Assembly: GCA_016192705.1 (NCBI GenBank)
Contig: JACPTQ010000059.1
Location: 1 to 38,915 of the forward strand
DNA length: 38,915 bases
Source: Deltaproteobacteria bacterium
GTDB taxonomy: Bacteria; Myxococcota; JACPTQ01
Reading direction: 5' to 3'
Positions 19,435 through 27,486 of this stretch are shown here, in pieces. The notes beneath the pieces were generated by a model. It had not been told where the DNA came from. It did no database searches and saw nothing but the letters and a program-made list of their open reading frames with translations. Position numbers and translations under genes: made by a program. Position 1 is the first letter of the stretch, and each line of letters starts with the position of its first letter.

Positions 19435-19866
19435 TTACCCGCGGAGGTTGCCGATGATTCCTTGCATCGTTTCATGTTTGAGCTTCGCGATATTCGACAT
19501 GAGCTGGAAAAAGCGCTGCTCCCACTGGAGTGCTTGTTCGAGCCTCAAGGCGAGTGCTTTGTTCGACGCAAGCATGTCGCCGGTGATCTGGTCGTGTTCG
19601 AAAGCGTAGAGGATGTTGTTGTACTTGGTGATGAGCGCCTTGTCGTCGGCGGTTGCCGCTGGAATGCTGAATCCGGTCGTGGCCGTTGTTCCAGGCAACT
19701 GCGCGCCGCCGTGGTTGATTCTATTTGACTCCTGCGAATCTTGCTCGAGGCCCGACCGCATGTTCGCGCTCGCCTGTGCGATTTGGCTGTGGAGTGTTGG
19801 TCCGTCTGGAACGATCGAGTGGTCGTGGGGCTGTCGCTGAACTGTGATTTGACCTGGTGTGTTCAT
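19435..19866 (-). CDS. small helical protein, possible rod/needle-like component; first gene of the operon
   Basis: 143 residues from the ATG at 19866, with GGAG 6 nt upstream; an in-frame ATG at 19905 has no ribosome site. The N-terminal half is polar and probably disordered (HDHSIVPDGP, SQESNRINHGG). The C-terminal third is a continuous amphipathic helix (LASNKALALRLEQALQW..) ending MQGIIGNLRG. A disordered head and helical tail resemble type III inner-rod or needle proteins in layout, but sequence similarity is not evident. Four short genes with 4-33 nt spacing follow. No ATPase or export-apparatus gene of a secretion system is in the window. Confidence 0.75.
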   Translation of the reverse strand: MNTPGQITVQRQPHDHSIVPDGPTLHSQIAQASANMRSGLEQDSQESNRINHGGAQLPGTTATTGFSIPAATADDKALITKYNNILYAFEHDQITGDMLASNKALALRLEQALQWEQRFFQLMSNIAKLKHETMQGIIGNLRG

Positions 19867-19892
19867 CTTCTTCTCCGTTTTGTTTTCAAGGC

Positions 19893-19903
19893 GGCACCGT
19901 GCC
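19893..19903. promoter_or_regulatory. perfect dyad GGCACCGTGCC upstream of the operon
   Basis: An 11-bp perfect inverted repeat (GGCAC-C-GTGCC) lies 26 nt upstream of the first ATG of the 19866-14131 operon. It could be an operator. It is short, and chance is not excluded. Confidence 0.25.
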
Positions 19904-19963
19904 ACTTACAGAAGGGTTATCGACCGCGCATGGGGTTTGTTGCGGAGCTGAGAAATCGGAGCG

Positions 19964-20179
19964 TTATTGAAGGGTTGCGATGAGGGCGCCTTCGGTGACC
20001 GGGTCGCCCTCTTTGACTTTAACTTCGACGATGGTCCCAGCCGTCTCGGCTTCGATGGGGATTTCCATCTTCATCGACTCAAGAATGACGACGACGTCAC
20101 CTTCTGCGACCGCGTCGCCCGCCTGTTTTTCGACTTTCCACACGGTCCCGGTGATCTGTGCGCGAATTTCGTTTGGCAT
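19964..20179 (-). CDS. stand-alone biotinyl/lipoyl domain protein (BCCP-like)
   Basis: 71 residues, essentially only a biotinyl domain. The hairpin motif ILESMKMEIP (32-41) carries the acceptor Lys37 between two Met, diagnostic of biotin rather than lipoate attachment. Paired VxEGDxV segments on both sides give the pseudo-symmetric fold. Such free carriers shuttle CO2 between a biotin carboxylase and a carboxyltransferase (acyl-CoA or pyruvate type). No carboxylase subunit is encoded nearby, so the partner is unknown. No good ribosome site is visible before the ATG. Confidence 0.9.
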   Translation of the reverse strand: MPNEIRAQITGTVWKVEKQAGDAVAEGDVVVILESMKMEIPIEAETAGTIVEVKVKEGDPVTEGALIATLQ

Positions 20180-20766
20180 GCGCGGATGGTTACCATTAGC
20201 GCGCTAAGCCGTCCAGACCCCAATCCCCGTATAAGCGGTTCGTTTGCGCATGAGCGTGAGGGTCGACAGGAGCCCGCTTCGGCGCGCCGACGTCCTCGGG
20301 TCTGAACGCGAACGAGCGCTCGAGCCACTGTTTTGTGGCGTGCGAAATGTCGGAGATTCCCAGCCGATATTGCGCTGCAGACCCTGCGGAGGCGCGCCTA
20401 TGCGAGCCGCTGCCGACCCTACGCAAATCCGGGCGGACCGCTTACCCGGGTAGGTTTTTCTTAGGCTTGAGGGCGGTACGAAGAGTTCACCCGCTGGGTG
20501 TCGGCTGACGATCGATCGACCCCCAAGTCCATTTAGCCGCCGTTTCAGGAAAACGGCCGGGTTCTGGTTGGGCGGGCGGGGATTGGGCAAGCGGAGGCTC
20601 GCATCCGCAGGGGATGAGGTGCCGATGGGGCGCGGAATTGCCGTTCTCATGATGTTTGATTGATTTCGTGCAGACTCACATTTAATGTCAGACCCGAGGA
20701 CTTTTGCGAGCCGGAGCGAGCCCAGACCTCGCCCGCACCACGCAGGCATTGGCCGCTAACAGGGAA
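20180..20766. other. 587-bp stretch without a convincing gene
   Basis: Several frames are open on the minus strand, but their translations are Arg/Ser/Pro-rich and show no domain, so I do not call a gene. The segment separates the rsmG end of the rpmH block from the biotinyl protein and contains one copy of the 114-bp dispersed repeat. It marks the point where the conserved gene order stops: parA and parB would usually follow rsmG. Confidence 0.6.
20606..20719 (-). repeat. 114-bp dispersed repeat, left copy
   Basis: Its reverse complement matches 38746-38859 with 6 mismatches by eye (about 95%). It contains an imperfect palindrome around GTCTGACATTAAATGTGAG. The spacing from the other copy is about 18 kb and the orientation is opposite. 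Confidence 0.9.
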
Positions 20767-21351
20767 TCAGGGCGTCCAGAGTTCGACCGAGCGAACGCGC
20801 CCAGAAAAAGGGAGAACGTAGCGCTCACCCGGCAGCTCTTTCCCCGCGTGCAGCGTGAACACCGTTGAGCCTTGTGGCGCGATCTTCGCGGCCGTTCGTC
20901 GCCATGTTTTCGGTTCGGCAAATGCGCGCGCCGTGAACCAATTGGCGTCGACGCGCTCGACCGAATCGACATCCTCGCACCGCACGTCGCCCGCGATGGC
21001 GAAGTCGTGGAGGAATCGCTTCAAATAGGAACACCGCTTGGTTCCGCGCTCGATGAGCACGACGCGAACACCTGGTTCAGCGATGGTGACGGGAATTGCT
21101 GGAAGCCCGAAGCCGCTTCCCACGTCGCACAAGACGCCCGTTCCCTTGATCCACTTCGTCAAAACGAGACTGTCGAGAAGCACCGTTTCAACCCACTCCT
21201 CCGGCGTTTTCGCACTTGTGACTGACATCCGTGCTGAAAGCGTTTGAAGCAGAGCGATGTACGCGAGGAGCTTCTCTCGACGCTCACGCGCAATCTGAAG
21301 TTCGAGGGCGAGAAGACCGCGATCCAGAAGCTCTGCGATTCGCGCGTTCAG
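20767..21351 (-). CDS. rsmG: 16S rRNA (guanine527-N7)-methyltransferase RsmG; start codon uncertain
   Basis: RsmG methylates G527 of 16S rRNA using SAM. The core is clear: VETVLLDSL, SAM motif I DVGSGFGLPAIP, and LIERGTKRCSYLKRF. The first ATG (21228) would remove about 41 N-terminal residues. The frame upstream continues as a good RsmG N-terminus (LNARIAELLDRGLLALELQI.., EKLLAYIALLQ) back to a CTG at 21351. From there the distance to LLDSL equals that in E. coli RsmG. There is no ATG, GTG or TTG in that extension. Either CTG (or ATA at 21357) is used, coupled to the TAG stop of the upstream gene at 21356-21354, or one base is wrong: removing one C from the CCC there would connect a TTG start. 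It is the last gene of the rpmH block. Confidence 0.85.
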   Translation of the reverse strand: MNARIAELLDRGLLALELQIARERREKLLAYIALLQTLSARMSVTSAKTPEEWVETVLLDSLVLTKWIKGTGVLCDVGSGFGLPAIPVTIAEPGVRVVLIERGTKRCSYLKRFLHDFAIAGDVRCEDVDSVERVDANWFTARAFAEPKTWRRTAAKIAPQGSTVFTLHAGKELPGERYVLPFSGRVRSVELWTP

Positions 21352-21353
21352 GG

Positions 21354-23342
21354 CTATTCGTCAAGAAGGCGCGCACCACGTCGTCGCCGCTCGCCGCCCA
21401 ACCGCAGTTGCAGGTCTTCGTCGCGTCGTGCGCTGGGCGTTTCCACGTCGTCGTCATCGCGCGCGTCGTCACCGCCTTCGCGTCGCGCACTCCCACGTTG
21501 CGCCTCGTCGCGCGCTCTACCTCTTGCCGCGCCAGCGTCCGCGGCGGTTTCGACGTCGTCCCCTTCGATCTCTTTGATCTCATCGACCTTTTTCTGCATC
21601 GCCTTCGGATCCGCGCTTCGGCGCACGACCTCCGCAAACTCCTTGTCGGCGTCCCCTTTTTTCCCGCCCTTCAGCAGCATGACCGCCAAGTAGAGTCGCC
21701 CCTGCTCGAAATCCGGATGCACCGTAAGGATTCGCCGCGCTTCGGCAATCGCGGCCTCTTTCGCGTCGCTCTCAAAGTAGAGCTTCGCAACAAACATCGC
21801 CGCCTCGCGGCTCCCCTTGTCGGTCTCAGACGCTTTCTTCGCCTCAGCGAGCGCCGTTACCGCGTCTCCCGATTCCGCGAGAATCGCCGCGAGCATGAGC
21901 CGTGCATCGACGCGCTTGGGCTCCAACTTGAGCGCCTCCTCAATCGACGCCTTCGCCTTTTGCACGTCGCGCGATTGCATATGGAGCGCCGCGAGCTTCA
22001 GGTGCGCCTCCGCGAGCTTGGGGTCGATTTCGAGCGCCTTGCCGATCGCCTCCTTTGCGCCGTCAGCGTCCCCCGCAAGAAGCTTCGCCTCCGCGAGCGC
22101 CAAATGGGCCGGCCCGTACTTTGGCGCAACCTCGGCCGCCTTCGCAAAACTCTCCGACGCCTTTTTGAGGAGAGCCTGCACCTTCGCCTCGGGATCTTCC
22201 GCCGCAGCGCCGCCGTCAGCGTCCGCAGCCTTCTCGCCGCCCCGCGCGACTTCCTGCGCTTCAGCGATGGCGATCATCCCCTTCGCGATGAGCGCGCTTG
22301 GAAAATTTGTGTAGGCGGCGAGCGCTTTGTCGATCGCGACCGCCGCGCGCCGAGGTTCTCGCGCCGCAAGGAGCGCAACCGCGAGCACGTACTGATAATC
22401 GCCGCGCCCCGGCGCCAATTCGACCGACTTTGTCGCCAGCGCAACCGCCTCTTTTGGCGCGGAGTTTTGAACCATCAAATAGGCGCGCGTGATAAGGATG
22501 TTCGCGGCCTTCGATAACTTCATCGCCTGCTCGTTCGCCTGGTTCGCCTTGAACGTGTCCTTTTGCCGCAGCCAGTGAATCGCCTCGACGTTGAGCTGCT
22601 CGGCGCGAACCGCAGCCGCATCAAGCGTTTCAGCGTTCGAGGACGCCGGCACTTCCTTGAGGTCAGCGGCGCTCCACGCCTTCGCCCCGGCGACCAAAAC
22701 AAATTCGCCGATATCACCAGCCGTATCCTTTTGCGGTAAGACGCGCGGGCGCTCTTGCGAGAGCAGTGCAATCTGCCCCTTGCCACCCGCAAGCTGAAGC
22801 GCCGCCGCGGCGAGTATCGCGACTTCAAATGCGTACGCCTCCTTGAGCGTCCCGGCCTCTGCGCCCTTCAGGAACGCCTCGGGGCTAAGCGGCGGTCGCG
22901 CGGCACCCGCGCTTACATCGTCCACCTTGAGTTTGGCCGTGAGATCGCGAATCGCCGCGACGATGGCCGCTGCTTTCGCCGCGTCATCACTTGCCCCAGA
23001 CGATGCCTTCGATGCGAACGCCTTCAGCTCCGCGGTCGCGTTAAACCAGTTGGCGCTCGTCGCCGTCCCGCTTGGACCCAACGGCCCTACCGGCGGCGTC
23101 TCCCGCGGCCGCGTCGCGAGAAAAATCACCGCACCGAGCGCGATGGCGAGTGTTACGGCGCCCACCACGATCGGTTTCCTCGACGTGGCCGTGTCGCGCG
23201 CCGGTCCGCCTGCGCCCCCGGGCCCACGCGCGTCCGCCTCATCGATCCCGTGCGTGCGCAAGCACTTCGGGCACCGCCGCTCGGCGCCGACCTCAAGCTC
23301 AAAATCGGCTTGGCAATTTACACAAACGTATCGTTTCGCCAT
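21354..23342 (-). CDS. zinc-ribbon, single-pass membrane TPR protein
   Basis: 662 residues. The N-terminal zinc ribbon has Cys7, Cys10, Cys24 and Cys27 (CVNC..CPKC). One membrane helix follows (about 57-77, [18 protein letters not shown]). The rest is largely TPR repeats, clearest from residue about 250 to 590 ([38 protein letters not shown]). The tail after about 610 is Arg/Asp/Glu-rich and low in complexity. Topology and partner are unknown; a scaffold for protein assembly at the inner membrane is an inference. Its start overlaps the 3' end of mnmG by 25 nt, and the stop lies against rsmG, so it is embedded in the tRNA/rRNA modification operon where most bacteria have mnmG directly followed by rsmG. 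Confidence 0.9.
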   Translation of the reverse strand: MAKRYVCVNCQADFELEVGAERRCPKCLRTHGIDEADARGPGGAGGPARDTATSRKPIVVGAVTLAIALGAVIFLATRPRETPPVGPLGPSGTATSANWFNATAELKAFASKASSGASDDAAKAAAIVAAIRDLTAKLKVDDVSAGAARPPLSPEAFLKGAEAGTLKEAYAFEVAILAAAALQLAGGKGQIALLSQERPRVLPQKDTAGDIGEFVLVAGAKAWSAADLKEVPASSNAETLDAAAVRAEQLNVEAIHWLRQKDTFKANQANEQAMKLSKAANILITRAYLMVQNSAPKEAVALATKSVELAPGRGDYQYVLAVALLAAREPRRAAVAIDKALAAYTNFPSALIAKGMIAIAEAQEVARGGEKAADADGGAAAEDPEAKVQALLKKASESFAKAAEVAPKYGPAHLALAEAKLLAGDADGAKEAIGKALEIDPKLAEAHLKLAALHMQSRDVQKAKASIEEALKLEPKRVDARLMLAAILAESGDAVTALAEAKKASETDKGSREAAMFVAKLYFESDAKEAAIAEARRILTVHPDFEQGRLYLAVMLLKGGKKGDADKEFAEVVRRSADPKAMQKKVDEIKEIEGDDVETAADAGAARGRARDEAQRGSARREGGDDARDDDDVETPSARRDEDLQLRLGGERRRRGARLLDE

Positions 23343-25142
23343 GTCGCTTTCCTCGCGTATATCCCCAGAACCGTGACCGCCGCCGGCGTCATTCCCGGAA
23401 TGCGCGCCGCCTGCCCAATTGTCCGCGGCTGCACGCGCGCGAGCTTCTCACGCGCCTCTCGCGACAACCCCGGGATCTCGCCGAACGGAAACTCTGCGTG
23501 CAAGCGAATGTCGTGAAGCCGCGCGAGCCCCGCGACGTGGCCGAGCTCGCGTTCGATGTAACCCTCGTACTTGACGGTGGTCTCGACAATCTCCGCAACG
23601 TCCTTCGCGAGTGGTTGAAGGTCGTCGAAGTCGGCGATCCGCACATCGGGGCGCCGCAACAACTCTTCGAGCGTATCACCGCCTTCACCGCGACTCGCCC
23701 GCAAGGTCGCGCGTGCGCCGCCAACCGCGTGGCGAATCTCTTCGACGAGCTGATGGCGCGCGCTTGGCACGAGTCCAACGCGGTGCCCGTGCGGGTCGAG
23801 CCTGAGATGCGCTGTCTCCTCGCGCAGCAAGAGCCGGTACTCGGCGCGCGACGTGAACATGCGGTACGGCTCGTCGGTCCCCTTCGTGACGAGGTCGTCG
23901 ATGAGGACGCCGATGTACGCCTCATCGCGCCGCAAAACGAGAGGCGTTTCGCGCCGCACCGCGAGCGCCGCGTTGATGCCCGCGATGAGCCCCTGCGCCG
24001 CTGCCTCTTCGTAGCCGCTTGTGCCGTTCAATTGCCCCGCGAGAAAGAGCCCGGCGACGCGCTTTGTTTCGAGCGTCGGCGTGAGCTCGAGCGGATTCAC
24101 GAAGTCGTATTCGATGGCGTACCCGGGCCGAACGACTTCGACCGACTCAAGACCTTCAATCGTTCGTAGGAATTCGAGCTGCACGTCGAACGGCAGCGAC
24201 GTCGAAAGCCCGTTCGGATAAACCTCGAACGACTCGAGCCCTTCGGGTTCCAGAAAAATTTGGTGTCGCGAGCGTTCAGCGAATTTCACCACCTTGTCTT
24301 CGATCGACGGGCAGTAACGCGGTCCGCGCCCTTCGATGCGCCCTGCGTAAAGCGGCGATCGCGCGAGGTTCCGCGCAATGATCTCGTGGGTTCGCGCGTT
24401 CGTGAACGTGATGGCGCAAGCGCGCTGCGGAAGGACGATGCCGGGGCCGTCGATCGAAAATGGCCGCGCCGAGGGATCGCTCTCCTGTTTTACGAGCGTG
24501 TCCCACTCGATCGAGCGAATGTCGAGCCGCGGCGTCGTTCCGGTTTTGAATCGGCGAAGCTCGAGCCCCGCATCGCGCAGCGACTTTGAAAGCCCGCGCG
24601 CGGGTGGGTCTCCGGCGCGTCCCGCTTCGTAATGCGCTTCCCCGACGTGAATGAGCCCATTCAAAAACGTCCCCATCGTGAGCACGATGGCGTCGGCGTC
24701 GTAACGCACGCCGAGATTCGAAACGACGCCAACTGCGCGGTCGCCCTCGACGACGATCGACTCCACCATTGCGAGACGCACATCGAGCCCGGGTTGCGAT
24801 TCGCACACGCACCGCATCGTAGCGCTGTAGAGGCGCCGATCGTTTTGCGTTCGTGTCGCCCGCACCGCTGGTCCCTTCGACGCGTTCAACGTGCGAATCT
24901 GAATCGCCGTCGCGTCGGCGACGCGCGCCATTTCCGAGCGCATCGATCTCGCGCACGAGATGCCCCTTGGCGGTGCCGCCAATCGCCGGGTTGCACGGCA
25001 TCCATGCGATGGCATCGGGGTTTTGCGTGAGTAGGAGCGTTCTTTGTCCCATGCGGGCCGCGGCGAGCGCCGCTTCGCATCCCGCGTGTCCGCCGCCGAC
25101 GACAATCACCTCGTAATGTTTGGGGAGTGTCCAGTTCGCCAT
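23318..25142 (-). CDS. mnmG: tRNA U34 carboxymethylaminomethyl-modification enzyme MnmG, frameshifted
   Basis: MnmG (GidA) with MnmE makes cmnm5U34 in tRNA using FAD. The N-terminus from ATG 25142 shows the FAD motif [19 protein letters not shown] (13-31) and [20 protein letters not shown]. It then shifts frame at about 24935: the second frame resumes as [21 protein letters not shown] and runs intact to the C-terminus at 23318. The family reads ALGG-x-M here, while the sequence has GCGCTC-G-GAAATG, as if 5 nt of GGCGGC were lost. The two parts together would be about 608 residues, normal for MnmG. This is either an assembly or sequencing error or a true inactivating lesion. It begins 7 nt after the mnmE stop. 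Confidence 0.9.
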
Positions 25143-25149
25143 GGCGGCC

Positions 25150-26502
25150 TTACTTTCCGACGCAGAAGTCTCGAAAAATTCGGTTCACGAGTTCATCGTG
25201 CGCCGTCTCGCCCGTAATCTCGCCAAGCGCGCCGAGCGCATCCTGGATGTCGGTTGCGGCGCACTCCTCGGGGAGCGTTCCCGCGAGACCCTCGCGCGCA
25301 CGCGCGATCGCCGTGGCCGCACGCGAAAGCGCATCGCGGTGCCGCTCGCGCGTGATGACGACGCGTGGGGCGCCGTGGTCGGACGGCCGCGGTTCGACCT
25401 GAATCAACTGGGCGAGCGCGTCGCCGATTGCGTCGAGCCCAAGCCGCGTGTGCGCGCTGACCGGAATCGCGTGCGCAAGCGGCGCTCGAACGTCGAGCCG
25501 CAACGGACAGTCCGCCTTGTTGATGACGGCGATCGCCCTGCGACCGCCCAAGAGCTCGCCTACGAGCGTGTCGTCGGCGGTCCACGCGAGGCTGCCATCG
25601 AGTACCCAAACGACCGCATCGGCCGACGCGATGGCGCGCCGCGTGTGCGCAATCCCACGCGCCTCGACGCTTCCCGCCTTTTCGCGAATGCCCGCCGTAT
25701 CGACAAGCGTCACACGCACCCCCGCGACATCGATGGCGTCTTCGATAAAGTCGCGCGTCGTTCCGGCCGCGTCATCAACGAGTGCGCGGTCGTCGCCAAC
25801 GAGCGCATTAAAGAGCGACGATTTGCCGACGTTGGGCCGCCCCACAATGGCGACGCGCAACCCTTCGCGCGCGATTCGACCCACGCGGTGAGTTTCCACG
25901 AGGCGATTTGTGGCATCGAGCGTTTCGCCCAAGTCGCGAGCCGCCTTCGCGCGGTCGAACGTCGTAGCGGTGTCGTCCGCGTGATCGAGCGCAACCTCGA
26001 GGGCCGCGCGAACGCCGAGCAGCTCATCCCGCAGCGTCGCGACCCTTTGCGAGAGCGCGCCGCCGCTCGCCGCGCGCGAATACTCAAGCGCCGCCTCGCC
26101 TTCCGCGGCAACGATATCGGCAATCGCCTCCGCGCGGGCCAAATCGATCTTCCCGTTCCAAAACGCGCGCTCCGAAAACTCGCCCGGCCGCGCGGGCCGC
26201 GCTCCCGCTGCAATCGCCGCACGAAGCACCGAGCGCAAATTCAACGCGCCGCCGTGGACATGGAACTCGGCAACGTCCTCGCCAGTGAATGTGTACGGCG
26301 CGCGAAACAAGACGGCATACCCCGCATCGCCCGCAATCTGCCCGTACATCATGCGATGGGACTCGATCGGAGAATCGGGCGGGGCTTTAAACAGCGCGCG
26401 CAAGAGTGCCTCGCTCGACGACCCGCTTACGCGAACAACCCCGACGCCAGCAGGACCTGCGGCCGATGCAATGGCTGCAATCGTGTCGGCTGCCAGAGTC
26501 AC
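25150..26502 (-). CDS. mnmE: tRNA modification GTPase MnmE
   Basis: 450 residues, full length. The GTG at 26502 overlaps the TGA of the upstream gene (GTGA). The N-terminal folate-binding domain has [12 protein letters not shown] and [18 protein letters not shown]. The G domain has G1 GRPNVGKSS (221-229), G2 AGTTRD (246-251), G3 DTAGIRE (268-274) and G4 NKAD (328-331). The C-terminus FCVGK matches the conserved C(I/V)GK with the essential Cys. It partners with MnmG, encoded 7 nt downstream, in U34 modification. Confidence 0.97.
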   Translation of the reverse strand: MTLAADTIAAIASAAGPAGVGVVRVSGSSSEALLRALFKAPPDSPIESHRMMYGQIAGDAGYAVLFRAPYTFTGEDVAEFHVHGGALNLRSVLRAAIAAGARPARPGEFSERAFWNGKIDLARAEAIADIVAAEGEAALEYSRAASGGALSQRVATLRDELLGVRAALEVALDHADDTATTFDRAKAARDLGETLDATNRLVETHRVGRIAREGLRVAIVGRPNVGKSSLFNALVGDDRALVDDAAGTTRDFIEDAIDVAGVRVTLVDTAGIREKAGSVEARGIAHTRRAIASADAVVWVLDGSLAWTADDTLVGELLGGRRAIAVINKADCPLRLDVRAPLAHAIPVSAHTRLGLDAIGDALAQLIQVEPRPSDHGAPRVVITRERHRDALSRAATAIARAREGLAGTLPEECAATDIQDALGALGEITGETAHDELVNRIFRDFCVGK

Positions 26503-26837
26503 GGCGCCTGATAAAAGAAATTCCGTCGATCGGTCTGCTGAACCTTTCCGGTGGGCGACACTTTATAGACGATGACCGTTTGGTAGTCGCCCTGGTCTTT
26601 CACCATGACGAACGTCTCGCTCGAAAGCGCAGCAAGCTTGAAGTCGAGTCCGGCCTTAGCTGGGGGAAGCGCCGTGACCGGTGGCTGTGCTGCGGCTGCC
26701 GGCGTCGCCGGCGCCGGAGTTGTTGCTGGCGCTGTCGTTCCTCCGCCCGCAGGCGTCTCCGTCTGCGCAACCGCGATTGCCGTACCCACCAACGCCACGA
26801 GTACCAGCCCGAACCCTAACGCGAGTTTCCGTTTCAT
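26499..26837 (-). CDS. small secreted Pro/Ala-rich protein between jag and mnmE
   Basis: 112 residues, starting 4 nt after the jag stop and overlapping mnmE by 4 nt, so translation is coupled. Signal peptide MKRKLALGFGLVLVALVGTAIAVA. A Pro/Ala/Thr-rich linker (about 28-62) leads to a short C-terminal domain (LDFKLAALSSETFVMVKDQGDYQTVIVYKV..). The family is not recognised. It is not a normal member of this operon. The periplasmic location suggests it is unrelated to tRNA modification and merely shares expression. Confidence 0.85.
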   Translation of the reverse strand: MKRKLALGFGLVLVALVGTAIAVAQTETPAGGGTTAPATTPAPATPAAAAQPPVTALPPAKAGLDFKLAALSSETFVMVKDQGDYQTVIVYKVSPTGKVQQTDRRNFFYQAP

Positions 26838-26841
26838 CGCC

Positions 26842-27486
26842 TCACCTCTCCGTCACCGGCGCCGCGCCTGGCTCCGCTCCCGCCCCCGCCTCCGCATCCG
26901 CACCCGCTACCGCACCCGCCTCCGCACCCGCAACCGCTTCCGATCTTCTTTCCGACCCCGTTTCCTCCGTGCCTCCGTCTCTCCGTGGTGAATCTTCTCT
27001 TTCTTTTCTCGGCTGCACCACGATCTTCCGAAACGGATCCTCCCCCTCGCTGTGCGTCTCAAACGCCCGATCGCCCTTGAGCGCCACGTGAACCGACCGC
27101 CGATCCACGGCATTCATTCCATACACCGCGACCGGCTTTCCCGACGCCACCGCAAGCTTCGCGAGCTCTTGCGCAGGCCCTTCAAACGAATCGGCGCGCT
27201 CCGTCCGATACCCGTCCGTGTCGATGATGACCCGCTTCGCCTCGGCATCGCCGCGATTCTTCGCGCGATTCACGATGAGCTGAAGCGCCGCGAGCGTGAC
27301 GCCGCCGTTCCCGAGCAGCACATCGCGGTCACCGCCCCGAATGTTGAGCTTCACGGCGTCGTCGTTCTCGGACACATCGACCGCCGCCTCCGTTCCCATC
27401 ATCCGCAAAATGTCTTCCAAAAAAACCTTCGGATCGACCCGCGGCACGTCCGCCGCTCCACCTGTCACTTGTCCTTCGTCGTTCAT
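26842..27486 (-). CDS. jag: Jag/KhpB-type KH-R3H RNA-binding protein
   Basis: 214 residues. The KH domain shows a GNGG loop at 59-62 (the family GxxG), and the R3H domain lies at about 100-160 with Arg-x3-His (RRSVH, 129-133) and the conserved ETHSEGEDPFRKIVV. The N-terminal jag domain of Firmicutes is absent. The C-terminal 40 residues are an Ala/Gly/Glu-rich tail encoded by a hexamer repeat. It overlaps yidC by 4 nt, the standard neighbour. KH-R3H proteins bind RNA and influence cell-wall and division functions. Confidence 0.95.
   Translation of the reverse strand: MNDEGQVTGGAADVPRVDPKVFLEDILRMMGTEAAVDVSENDDAVKLNIRGGDRDVLLGNGGVTLAALQLIVNRAKNRGDAEAKRVIIDTDGYRTERADSFEGPAQELAKLAVASGKPVAVYGMNAVDRRSVHVALKGDRAFETHSEGEDPFRKIVVQPRKEREDSPRRDGGTEETGSERRSEAVAGAEAGAVAGADAEAGAGAEPGAAPVTER
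26869..26942 (-). repeat. degenerate hexamer array (GGNNGC)n in jag
   Basis: On the minus strand about twelve units of GGNNGC (e.g. GGAAGC GGTTGC GGGTGC) encode the Ala/Gly-rich tail of Jag. The same hexamer occurs in yidC and before aguA, on the same strand. Confidence 0.85.

Noticed and set aside
20204-20749. 181-codon minus-strand frame in the gap after rsmG
   Set aside because: Covers the dispersed repeat, has no domain, and its composition looks random.
21231-22517. 428-codon plus-strand frame over the TPR gene and rsmG
   Set aside because: Arg/Leu-rich shadow; the minus strand has zinc ribbon, membrane helix and TPRs.
25120-26511. Plus-strand open frame over mnmE
   Set aside because: Shadow of mnmE, whose motifs are unambiguous.
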